In this document: piece by piece, positions 47,160 through 54,887 of the stretch
Layout of the letters: each line of letters begins with the position of its first letter
How positions within the stretch are numbered: the first letter of the stretch is position 1
Assembly: GCA_002257025.1 (NCBI GenBank)
Contig: NCHA01000001.1
Location: forward strand, 310,001 to 374,000
Source: Sphingobacteriales bacterium 16-39-50
GTDB taxonomy: Bacteria; Bacteroidota; Bacteroidia; Sphingobacteriales; Sphingobacteriaceae
DNA: 64,000 nt
Reading direction: 5' to 3'
The notes under the pieces: generated by a model
The model's database searches: none
Told to the model about the DNA's origin: nothing
What the model saw: the letters and a program-made list of their open reading frames with translations, nothing else
Program-made: the position numbers and the translations under genes

Positions 47160-47177
47160 ACCCGATAGCTATCGGGT
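47160..47177. repeat. 18-bp perfect palindrome downstream of ceramidase-like gene
   Basis: ACCCGATAGCTATCGGGT is a perfect inverted repeat starting 3 bp beyond the stop codon of the gene at 47180-48562. It can form a hairpin in the mRNA but is not followed by a T-run. The CCCGATAGCTATCGGG core is, to my knowledge, a recurrent intergenic palindrome in Bacteroidota, so it may be an mRNA-end structure or a dispersed repeat. Confidence 0.6.
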
Positions 47178-47179
47178 CC

Positions 47180-48562
47180 CTATTTCCCCACCTTCCCATT
47201 CCTAATCAGACCGTTCTTCTCTGATAGTTTAATTACCTCATTAAGGATCCTTGTTTCGATACCCACCTGCCATTTAGAAGGCAGCCCATAAACAGTGTGA
47301 GACTCCCCTTCATAAGAGCCTTCCTTAAGCACCAGGGAAGAAGGAACATAGGCCATTACATCGTTTGAATATCCATATACAAATGCATCAGCACCCAGCA
47401 TTTGTTTAATTTTTATCGAATATTCAATCAGAAGTTCACCTCCAAGGCTTACAATGGGCTGATCACCGATCGACCATACCTGAACAGGATATGGGTAAGA
47501 TGTTATTAATTTTTCTCCTGATCTGATCTTTCCCCTCATACGTTCGGCCCATCTCTTTTGGTAGGGAACTGTAGTAGAGCTTATGAATTTTGTATATTCT
47601 GCCTCAGTTGGTGGAGTTGCCAGTGGAAGGTCCAATTCTGAGTAACTTGTAATCAAACCTGAAGGCAATTTTCTCATATCTTCTTCCAGTACCCGCTCGA
47701 CTGCTGCAGCCAGTTCCTTTCCATATTGCTTAGCCAAAGGGACAGTATGTCTTGGTAAAGGATTCTGATCAGCACCTGCACTTTGAAAAAACATTGCAGT
47801 AGCGCCGGGATAAGCTTTTTCAAGCTCTATCTGTGTAAATCCGGGATAATCACCCGACCAGTCATAACCACTTAAGACTGTTGGATGACAGGCATATCCA
47901 AAAGCAATTGCCTTAATATCTCCTTTTGCATTCAAAACCTTGATTACCGGTACTGCATAATCATTAGGACCCTGAAGTTCAGTAAGCTGGGTAAGTAAAT
48001 TTGCTGCATTGTTCCGGCGGTTCACCTGAAATCGTGTAACTCCATTTTGCGCATATAGTCCTGCCGGTTCCATATTCTTTAGAGCATCTCCAACCATTGT
48101 TACAACCTGATCCTCCAGTATTTTGGTGTATTCCTTAATACTTTCAATCTGCTGATTATCAAGGACGTAAATATCCATTAAGGCATCTCCAATTACAGGC
48201 CCTGAATGTGTATGGGAACTGTTCAGCAAAATCTGAGCACGGTCTAATCCATATTTTGATTTTATCCGGTCTCTGATCCGGTCAGATACATCTTTAGGGA
48301 AGCCCAAAAGATCAGAACTGATCATTACAGCCTTATTTCCTTTTGAATCTTCAAGAGCCAGGGCCTTTGCCCATATCGGATGTAAAGTACCTTCTGATGA
48401 GTGGGTACGGGAAGCAAAACCTGCCATAGGCATTGCCATCTTAGGGGTAATATCGACTTTGCCAACACCAGCTTTCCATTCAAGGCTAGCAGTATTTTGT
48501 GCCTGAACCGGATTAATGAGTGCCAATAGAACTATAAGCAGATTAATGATTGAAATTTTCAT
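47180..48562 (-). CDS. Secreted neutral/alkaline ceramidase-like hydrolase
   Basis: 460 aa with a signal peptide ending near V-Q-A-Q. Ceramidase N-domain blocks are clear: A-G-V-G-K-V-D-I-T-P-K-M-A-M-P-M-A-G-F, I-S-S-D-L-L-G-F-P, L-L-N-S-S-H-T-H-S-G-P (zinc His), F-G-Y-A-C-H-P-T-V-L-S-G (second His), G-D-Y-P-G-F, and F-F-Q-S-A-G-A-D-Q-N-P. S-L-G-G-E-L-L-I-E-Y closes the domain. The C-terminal immunoglobulin-like domain of full ceramidases is missing, as is usual for the short carbohydrate-locus members. It lies 45 bp after the amidohydrolase and ends just before a perfect palindrome. It likely cleaves an amide or ester linkage; ceramide itself is not implied. Confidence 0.85.
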   Translation of the reverse strand: MKISIINLLIVLLALINPVQAQNTASLEWKAGVGKVDITPKMAMPMAGFASRTHSSEGTLHPIWAKALALEDSKGNKAVMISSDLLGFPKDVSDRIRDRIKSKYGLDRAQILLNSSHTHSGPVIGDALMDIYVLDNQQIESIKEYTKILEDQVVTMVGDALKNMEPAGLYAQNGVTRFQVNRRNNAANLLTQLTELQGPNDYAVPVIKVLNAKGDIKAIAFGYACHPTVLSGYDWSGDYPGFTQIELEKAYPGATAMFFQSAGADQNPLPRHTVPLAKQYGKELAAAVERVLEEDMRKLPSGLITSYSELDLPLATPPTEAEYTKFISSTTVPYQKRWAERMRGKIRSGEKLITSYPYPVQVWSIGDQPIVSLGGELLIEYSIKIKQMLGADAFVYGYSNDVMAYVPSSLVLKEGSYEGESHTVYGLPSKWQVGIETRILNEVIKLSEKNGLIRNGKVGK

Positions 48563-48607
48563 TCTGAAGGTTTTAAGGTATTTAAGTTTGAATAAATTTA
48601 TAGATGC

Positions 48608-49606
48608 TTATGAAAGTTTGAATAATTTTTGGGCATTCTCATACAGAATTTTCCTTTCGATCACTTTATTTGGAGCTAATTTACGGATAGCAGGTATAAT
48701 ATTAGCCCCAAGACAGGACTTTCCGGTACCCTCTGAATCAGAGCAGTCACTTCCAAAAAGTAATTTATCCTGATGACGTTCTAAAAATCCACTGGCATGA
48801 TCCTCATCTCTGGTCAGAGAGCCTAATCCGGAACCTGCTGAGAAATCACCAAACATATTCGGATATTCAGTAAGCAGCCGATCTGTAAGTCCGCCCCTGG
48901 TGACATTACCTTTTGGATAAAGAATATTCTGGTCGATGTGATTCTTATCTATATCTGCCCACCAGGTTTGTGCATGACCAATAAAATTCACTTTTGGGTA
49001 TTTCTTCAGCATGGTATGGAAGCGTTCAATACCCCTGTTATACATATTATGCTGCCAGTGCATCAGAACAGGAACATTATAAGACTGAGCCAGTTCATAA
49101 ATACTCTGCATTGCCGGAGAGTCACAATCGAGTCCGAATTTGAGCTCCCCGATAACAGGAGCGCCCAGCTTCAGATATTTTTCAATTTCCTGAATTGCAC
49201 CCGGCATATCCGGAACTTCATTTGCCCCGAAAATAAATTCATCAGAATGAGCTTTCGCAAATTGATAACATACTTCATTACCCGTTGCTTTAGCCTGCAG
49301 TCCATTGCTATAGCCATAATAAGTTGAGCCATAACTAAGCGGACGACCTGCAGGCAATAGAATTGTTTTAGTTACTCCCATTGCACGCTGATGAGGTATC
49401 AGCAGATCATTTGATCTTCCACTGTAATCTGTATGCTGGTGTATATCAATAATTGGCTCTGCAGCATTTCTAAGATCCAAAACCGCTTCCTGATCCAGAG
49501 TATTTGCAATTAAGGAAGGAACGAATCCCATAGTCAGGGCTGCACCAATTCCAGCAAGTGAATTTTTGATTATAAATTCACGTCTTGAGTATTCTTTTTT
49601 AAGCAT
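48608..49606 (-). CDS. Tat-exported amidohydrolase family enzyme
   Basis: 332 aa. Y-S-R-R-E-F-I-I-K-N-S-L-A-G-I-G-A-A-L-T is a twin-arginine signal. Metal motifs are intact: I-I-D-I-H-Q-H-T-D, P-V-L-M-H-W-Q-H, V-N-F-I-G-H-A-Q-T-W-W, and L-L-F-G-S-D-C-S-D. The same fold family as the gene at 31240-32193, but a distinct branch (longer loop after G-H-A-Q). Lactone hydrolysis or decarboxylation is plausible. It starts 17 bp after the second alpha/beta hydrolase and is followed by the ceramidase-like gene, so it belongs to the unit downstream of the SusCD terminator. Confidence 0.88.
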   Translation of the reverse strand: MLKKEYSRREFIIKNSLAGIGAALTMGFVPSLIANTLDQEAVLDLRNAAEPIIDIHQHTDYSGRSNDLLIPHQRAMGVTKTILLPAGRPLSYGSTYYGYSNGLQAKATGNEVCYQFAKAHSDEFIFGANEVPDMPGAIQEIEKYLKLGAPVIGELKFGLDCDSPAMQSIYELAQSYNVPVLMHWQHNMYNRGIERFHTMLKKYPKVNFIGHAQTWWADIDKNHIDQNILYPKGNVTRGGLTDRLLTEYPNMFGDFSAGSGLGSLTRDEDHASGFLERHQDKLLFGSDCSDSEGTGKSCLGANIIPAIRKLAPNKVIERKILYENAQKLFKLS

Positions 49607-49623
49607 TCCGGAGACTGATTAAA

Positions 49624-50709
49624 TTATTTAAATTCAGTATATCTGGGTGTATGGCCCAGTATTTTATCAATAAAAGCATAGGCTTCTTTACGGCTTTCGA
49701 GAGGAAAATCGTGCTCATCGTCAGGATAGCGTACCTGCAGTTTGTCTAATGAATTGAGCTTCTGGTATATCGGTTCTACCAATGCAATTCCTGCCTGAAC
49801 ACCTTTATAATCAAAATTGGCATCCCTACTTGGAGAAACTGAAAAGAATGCCCTTGGAGCTATTGCTGCAATCATAAGATTAAAGTCAAAAGGAACCTTT
49901 TTATTTTCCAGATTATACTTTGTTCTTAATAATGGCATATAGCGGGTTTGAGCCCAGGGACCAAGTCTTCCACCATACTTCTTTTCAGCCTCAGCTCCAA
50001 TATTGTAAAAATCAAGTTGTGTCCATCCGCAACTACTAACAGCAACTTTTATGCGCTCATCCATTGCAGCCAGGAATATAGAATTATGTCCACCAAGAGA
50101 ATGTCCTAACACACCAATATTTTCTGTATCCACATCAGACCGGCTTTGAAGCAAATCAATACAACGCATATGATTAAAAATACCTTTCATTGTACCTGAC
50201 TTATAACGATCAGTATCAAAATTATAATCTTCAGTATCACCAAAGCTTGGGAAATCAGGAGCAATTACAATATATCCGCGCTGAGCAAGTTCCCTAGCAT
50301 GGGAGCGGTTAGCTTTATTTCCCTGTCCATCAACAGCCTTTCTACCTAAAGGGTCAGTCTCATGTAAAACCAGCATTACCGGTAATTTATGGGGAGTACC
50401 GGTCTGTTCCGGAACATACAGATATAAAGGAAGAACCTCATTGTTCTCGACTGTAAAAAGTATATTATACCGAATGAAACCAGATTCCTTAACAGTATCA
50501 ATAACCTGAATATCAGAACGTTTTATAGCGGTTCTCTTAGGTAAATTACCCATCACCTTTTGCATATTCTCTAATACTTCCTTTCTATATTTTTGATGAT
50601 TACCCTGAACAGTATTTTCCTGAGCAATTACTAAGGCAGGAAAAATTAAAAAGAGAATAATAAAAATTGGTCTTGTACCTGTAATTTGACGGTTTTTCGG
50701 TTTTATCAT
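49624..50709 (-). CDS. Secreted alpha/beta hydrolase (acetyl-xylan-esterase/dienelactone-hydrolase type), paralogue 2
   Basis: 361 aa with a signal peptide ending in A-Q-E. The alpha/beta fold shows P-V-M-L-V-L-H-E-T-D-P, Y-I-V-I-A-P-D-F-P-S-F-G-D, the nucleophile Ser in L-G-H-S-L-G-G-H-N, and the His in Y-P-D-D-E-H-D-F-P. It is a close paralogue of the gene immediately upstream (50759-51859): long identical stretches surround the nucleophile and the Y-G-G-R-L-G-P-W-A-Q-T-R-Y-M-P-L block. The oxyanion region reads H-E-T-D-P here but H-G-T-S-V in its twin, so the HG motif has diverged. It likely removes acyl groups or opens lactones. Start 49 bp after its twin. Confidence 0.88.
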   Translation of the reverse strand: MIKPKNRQITGTRPIFIILFLIFPALVIAQENTVQGNHQKYRKEVLENMQKVMGNLPKRTAIKRSDIQVIDTVKESGFIRYNILFTVENNEVLPLYLYVPEQTGTPHKLPVMLVLHETDPLGRKAVDGQGNKANRSHARELAQRGYIVIAPDFPSFGDTEDYNFDTDRYKSGTMKGIFNHMRCIDLLQSRSDVDTENIGVLGHSLGGHNSIFLAAMDERIKVAVSSCGWTQLDFYNIGAEAEKKYGGRLGPWAQTRYMPLLRTKYNLENKKVPFDFNLMIAAIAPRAFFSVSPSRDANFDYKGVQAGIALVEPIYQKLNSLDKLQVRYPDDEHDFPLESRKEAYAFIDKILGHTPRYTEFK

Positions 50710-50758
50710 GGGATGGAAATACTTTTAATAAATATATAATCAAAAAATCAAAAACGAA

Positions 50759-51859
50759 TTACTTTACAGGGGCATAAAGTGGTGTATGTCCAAGAGTTCT
50801 ATCTAAATAGCCATAAACCTCTTTGCGGTTTTCAACCGGAAAATCATGACCAGCATCCGGATAGCGTACCTGTAACAAATCCGATGCTCCCAAATTATTG
50901 TAAACTTTTTCAGCCAGTGAAATACCCGCTCTCACACCATTTACATCAAAGTTTGCATCCTTGAGAGGTGATACAGAGAAGAATGCCCTTGGAGCAATAG
51001 CTGCTATAATATCATCAAAATTGAAGGGTATCAGTTTCGCATCCAGTTTATATTTTGTTCGTATAAGCGGCATATACCTTGTTTGTGCCCAGGGACCAAG
51101 TCTGCCACCATATTTTCTAGACCCATCCTCTCCTATATTATAATACTCAAACTGGGTCCAGCCACTACTCGAAACTGCGACCTTTAATCGCGTATCAAAA
51201 GCGGCAACAAACATTGCATTATGTCCACCGAGTGAATGACCAATCACACCGATATTTTCAGGATCTACATCCGGTCTGCTTTGCAGCAGATCAACACAAC
51301 GCATATGATTAAATATTGCCTGCATCGTGGCTGATTCATACCTGTCCTGATCAAAATTATGATCTTTCAGATCACCAAAACTCGGGTAATCTGGTGCAAT
51401 AACAACATAGCCACGTTCTGCAAGTTCACGGGCATGAGCCCGGTTTGGCAGAGGACCCTGACCATCTACAACACCTTTCCCGAGTACACTTGTTCCATGC
51501 AAAACAAGCATAGCAGGGATTCTTTGAATGGTACCTCTTTGTTTTGGCACATAGAGGTAAACAGGTAATCGTTCATTTTCTGCAACTGCAAAACTGAGTG
51601 TATACCGGGTAAATCTATCCTCCATTACACTGTCACTGATCTTAATATCAAAGGCAGGTAAATTTGAACGATCAGGGAGTTTGCCCATCGCTTTTTCCAT
51701 ACGTTGTAAGATCTGCTGTCTTTTCTTTTCATGAGAAGCCGAGCTTTTAACTGGCAGATCGCTTATTTTATTTACATAATTTAATTCCTGCCAAATTTGA
51801 GTGAGCAAAAAATTAAAAGTTAAAAACAGGACCAAAAGAAATTTTGAGATCAAAGCCAT
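50759..51859 (-). CDS. Secreted alpha/beta hydrolase (acetyl-xylan-esterase/dienelactone-hydrolase type), paralogue 1
   Basis: 366 aa with a hydrophobic signal (I-S-K-F-L-L-V-L-F-L-T-F-N-F-L-L). It has M-L-V-L-H-G-T-S-V-L-G with the normal oxyanion His-Gly, Y-V-V-I-A-P-D-Y-P-S-F-G-D, the nucleophile Ser in I-G-H-S-L-G-G-H-N, and the catalytic His in Y-P-D-A-G-H-D-F-P. Length and residues fit an active secreted esterase. It starts about 40 bp beyond the SusCD-DUF5017 terminator, so it is expressed by read-through or its own promoter. The pair with the next gene is a tandem duplication. Confidence 0.88.
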   Translation of the reverse strand: MALISKFLLVLFLTFNFLLTQIWQELNYVNKISDLPVKSSASHEKKRQQILQRMEKAMGKLPDRSNLPAFDIKISDSVMEDRFTRYTLSFAVAENERLPVYLYVPKQRGTIQRIPAMLVLHGTSVLGKGVVDGQGPLPNRAHARELAERGYVVIAPDYPSFGDLKDHNFDQDRYESATMQAIFNHMRCVDLLQSRPDVDPENIGVIGHSLGGHNAMFVAAFDTRLKVAVSSSGWTQFEYYNIGEDGSRKYGGRLGPWAQTRYMPLIRTKYKLDAKLIPFNFDDIIAAIAPRAFFSVSPLKDANFDVNGVRAGISLAEKVYNNLGASDLLQVRYPDAGHDFPVENRKEVYGYLDRTLGHTPLYAPVK

Positions 51860-51898
51860 ATCCTCCGATATTAAATTTTCGGGATGTATTATAAAAAT

Positions 51899-51934
51899 AA
51901 AAGGATTAACCCGTATATGCGGATTAATCCTTTT
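51899..51934 (-). terminator. Strong intrinsic terminator after susC-susD-DUF5017
   Basis: An 11-bp stem (51899-51909 pairing with 51924-51934), then one C-A mismatch, then three more pairs (51911-51913 with 51920-51922) around a 6-base loop. On the minus strand it is followed by TTTTATTTTTAT, and it begins 18 bp after the DUF5017 stop codon. The A/T flanks make it possibly bidirectional, but all nearby genes are on the minus strand. Confidence 0.85.
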
Positions 51935-51951
51935 ATCTGATTTAAATCAAA

Positions 51952-53025
51952 TTAAGGAGTTATTGTAATTGTAATCTCCTTGGTAACAACTTTTTGCTGA
52001 TCAATATTTCCATTAGCAGCTACGAAGGTGGCCTTGTATGTTCCTGCCTTTGAATAGGTATAACGGTACTGTGTTAAAACAGGATTAGTAAGCCCCTTAA
52101 TCGCAGTCGACCAGTCTGGTCCTAAATCAACTTTATCAATGCTTATTGCTTTACTTACTGCCCAATGCTCACTTTCAGGATCATTATATGGGCTTGCCGG
52201 ATCAAAAGGAACAAATGGCTTAAAGATTGTAGTCGGTTGATATGCAGGATCTTGAGGATCATATATAGGATTTTTAGGATCAAAGATCGGATTAGCCGGA
52301 TTAAATTGAGGTAAACCCGCATGCAAATAAGTATTTCCCTGAAGAGTTAACCTGGTAGCAGTAATCGAAGATAAGGCCGGAGCTTTATCCTTTAGATCAT
52401 CTACAATTCTAAAGCCTGTACCCGCCTGATCGGCAATTGTTACTGTAAGAGAATTATCAAGCAATTTTTTACTGTTTAAGGTAAATGTCTGGATAAACCA
52501 CTGACGGGCAATACCATTTGTAGACTGCTTTTTAGTATTATAGCGAAAAGCAAAATAGATTGGCTTTCCTGCCACAATAAGATCCGATACATCAACTATT
52601 CCTGAAGCTAAAAAGGCTGTACCTGTTCCCAGTTTGAATCTCTTTGTGATATCGACCCAGGTTGCTGCTTTCACTTTAGCGACACTGCTATAGTCTCCAT
52701 TAAAATTTGTGGATGCATGCAGAGTGACTTGATTTGCTTGGGTTCCCAATTGAACACTACTGGAAAAAGCAAGCGTTGCTCCCGCTCCGGCTACATCAGC
52801 TACTCTGCCAGTTCTTGAAGCATAATCCTTTTTCAACTCACCTGAATAAAAGGATATTGTTTGAGCCTCACCTCCTGTAATCATAAATTTAACTGGTTCA
52901 CCTGCTTTATAAGTAGTCTTTTCGGCAGTTACATCAAATACCGGCGCTTCAGCCTCAATTGTCGGTTTTTCACAGGACGCCATTATAAGCGCCGCCGCGA
53001 GGATACTATATATTTTTAGTTTCAT
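51952..53025 (-). CDS. DUF5017-type surface lipoprotein with proline heptad repeat
   Basis: 357 aa. The signal ends in I-M-A-S-C-E-K, with lipid-modified Cys18. Residues about 28-90 form an Ig/PKD-like domain (F-D-V-T-A-E-K-T-T-Y-K-A-G-E-P-V-K-F), and a DUF5017-like beta domain follows. Residues 241-283 carry an unusual proline repeat with period seven, (F/Y)-(D/N)-P-x-(N/D)-P-(I/A/Y). The C-terminus returns to a PKD-like strand pattern (Y-S-K-A-G-T-Y-K-A-T-F-V-A). It lies 19 bp after susD and immediately before the terminator, the place where a SusE/SusF-like surface glycan-binding protein is expected. It probably helps capture the substrate; the ligand is unknown. Confidence 0.82.
   Translation of the reverse strand: MKLKIYSILAAALIMASCEKPTIEAEAPVFDVTAEKTTYKAGEPVKFMITGGEAQTISFYSGELKKDYASRTGRVADVAGAGATLAFSSSVQLGTQANQVTLHASTNFNGDYSSVAKVKAATWVDITKRFKLGTGTAFLASGIVDVSDLIVAGKPIYFAFRYNTKKQSTNGIARQWFIQTFTLNSKKLLDNSLTVTIADQAGTGFRIVDDLKDKAPALSSITATRLTLQGNTYLHAGLPQFNPANPIFDPKNPIYDPQDPAYQPTTIFKPFVPFDPASPYNDPESEHWAVSKAISIDKVDLGPDWSTAIKGLTNPVLTQYRYTYSKAGTYKATFVAANGNIDQQKVVTKEITITITP
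52177..52305 (-). repeat. In-frame proline heptad repeat in DUF5017 lipoprotein
   Basis: This stretch encodes residues 241-283 of the DUF5017 lipoprotein, with units such as F-D-P-K-N-P-I, Y-D-P-Q-D-P-A and F-D-P-A-S-P-Y. Six or so Asp/Asn-Pro pairs recur about every seven residues. It may be an extended, rigid or calcium-binding spacer that breaks the beta domain. Confidence 0.7.
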
Positions 53026-53044
53026 AATTTCTATTTAAATTAAA

Positions 53045-54868
53045 TTATTCCCAACCCGGATTTTGAGTCATTTTTAAGTTTGAAGACATTTCATTGATTG
53101 GAATAGGCATCAAAAGATCACGGGAACTCACATTTGAGTAGTTTTTAACAAAGAATTGTCCCGGACTTTGCTGCTGTAATTTGTTACCCATGTCCTGATG
53201 AACTTTCAGGAAAATGCCCCAACGAAGTAGATCGGCTTTCCTTAAATTTTCAAAGTTAAATTCTCTCATTCTTTCATCCTGAATTGCTGCTAGGAATGCT
53301 TCTTTTGATGCAGGATTTAGATTGCCATCAGTTGCTTTATTGATTGTTGCGATTGCAGTTGCACCTGAACCACCCCCTCCACTAATAGTAATAGTAGGAA
53401 CAGCAGTATATTTCCCTTCGTTAAAAAAGGTAATACCCATTGCATCGCGATCAAGTATGATTTCAGTCACTCTACCTCCTGAAACAGTAGCCTTTGCTGT
53501 AGCACCACCATTACCACTAAAAGTTACGGTTGGAGCTGTGGTGTATCCTGAACCTCCATTTGTTACTGCAATCGTTTTAATACCTGTAGACCAGGCTCTT
53601 CTTCTAACTTTATTGAACGCTTCTACAGCATCAGCAGTCGGACCTTTTAATTCATTTTCAGCTTCTGCATACATTAGTAGAACATCAGAATATCTTAACA
53701 GAACCATATTTTGAGGTGTTCTTGTTGGAGCTTTAGGAAGCAAGGTTTCGTATTCCCTTCTCCATTTTGCAGGCTTCATTAAATTTTTGGCGTGATCATT
53801 AACCGGTAGTAATGCAAGAGTCTTACTTCCATTAGTACTTGAAATAGTGTAGGTAAAATGAGCAATGCTGAACCATTTACGATTATCCCCGGGTTCAAAC
53901 TTATCATAAAGTTCAGAAGTGATGTTCATATAAGCATCAGCTCGTCCGGTAGCAGAATTGACATTTGATGCTGGTCCATTGATCCAGCCAATATTTCCGG
54001 TTTCAACATACTGATCTTTAAGGTTTCCGTAAAATTCAACTTCCCAGATACTTTCTTTGATATCATATTTATCACCAGCAAGCTTCATGAAAATGTCAGG
54101 ATAACTTGGGTTTAATGAGTGACCAGCTTCTGCATCGTCAATTACCATTTTAGCCCATTTACTTGCTTCTGCATATCTGGTTTTATCTTTTACAGGCTCC
54201 CCTGCCATATGCAGGTTAACTCTTGCCAATAGACCACGAACAGCTGATTTACTGATTGCTCCGCCAAAGCCAAGGGTTTTGATGCTTGGGACAAGTTTCT
54301 CAGCAGCTTCCATGTCCTTAATAATCTGCAAATAAACATCTTTAGCACTTGCTCTTGCATCATCAACATCAACAACAGAAGTTGTAGGTTCAAGCTTCAA
54401 TGGAACGCCACCATAATATTGTACTAAAGTAAAATAAAAATACGCTCTTAAAAACAAAGACTCCCCTCTGATTGCATCGCGCTTTTCCTGAGCAATTGCA
54501 GTATTCTTGTCCACATTCTTGATCAAAACATTAGCCTTATTTATCCCCGACCAAAGGTTATTCCATAAACCTGCGTTATAATTATCAGCAGAGGAATAGA
54601 AATAGTTCCATGGGCCTGTAGTCAATGTAGCTCTATTCATATAGCCTTCATCTGCAGTCCATGCCAGCAGATAACTAGCATATGTGCCGTGTAAACCACC
54701 GGCACCCAAGTGATCATAGACTCCTGCACGAGCGAATTGTAACTGAGCTTCGGTCTCATAATAATTATCCGGATTCAGGAAATCCGTTGGTTCTGTCGCC
54801 AGATATTTCTTGCATGAGCCTAAACTCATTAAGAATAGTGTTGCGAGTATATAGTGTTTAATTTTCAT
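53045..54868 (-). CDS. susD: SusD-family outer-membrane lipoprotein with glycine-rich insertion
   Basis: 607 aa. The signal ends in S-L-G-S-C-K-K-Y-L, the typical SusD lipobox with Cys19. TPR-type SusD features follow: [63 protein letters not shown], and [10 protein letters not shown] near the C-terminus. Residues about 431-510 are an extra module not normally found between V-R-R-R-A and the K-E-A-F-L block. It caps the SusC barrel and binds the incoming oligomer. Start 19 bp after susC. Confidence 0.93.
   Translation of the reverse strand: MKIKHYILATLFLMSLGSCKKYLATEPTDFLNPDNYYETEAQLQFARAGVYDHLGAGGLHGTYASYLLAWTADEGYMNRATLTTGPWNYFYSSADNYNAGLWNNLWSGINKANVLIKNVDKNTAIAQEKRDAIRGESLFLRAYFYFTLVQYYGGVPLKLEPTTSVVDVDDARASAKDVYLQIIKDMEAAEKLVPSIKTLGFGGAISKSAVRGLLARVNLHMAGEPVKDKTRYAEASKWAKMVIDDAEAGHSLNPSYPDIFMKLAGDKYDIKESIWEVEFYGNLKDQYVETGNIGWINGPASNVNSATGRADAYMNITSELYDKFEPGDNRKWFSIAHFTYTISSTNGSKTLALLPVNDHAKNLMKPAKWRREYETLLPKAPTRTPQNMVLLRYSDVLLMYAEAENELKGPTADAVEAFNKVRRRAWSTGIKTIAVTNGGSGYTTAPTVTFSGNGGATAKATVSGGRVTEIILDRDAMGITFFNEGKYTAVPTITISGGGGSGATAIATINKATDGNLNPASKEAFLAAIQDERMREFNFENLRKADLLRWGIFLKVHQDMGNKLQQQSPGQFFVKNYSNVSSRDLLMPIPINEMSSNLKMTQNPGWE
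53339..53578 (-). other. Glycine-rich beta module inserted in SusD
   Basis: It encodes SusD residues about 431-510. Two copies of a G-x-x-Y-T-x-x-P-T-(V/I)-T-(F/I)-S-G-x-G-G motif ([14 protein letters not shown] and [16 protein letters not shown]) alternate with A-T-A-x-A-T strands. The same motif type occurs in tail-fibre and surface-repeat proteins, suggesting a mobile beta module spliced into a surface loop. Confidence 0.75.
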
Positions 54869-54887
54869 TTTCTTTCAATTAATTTCG

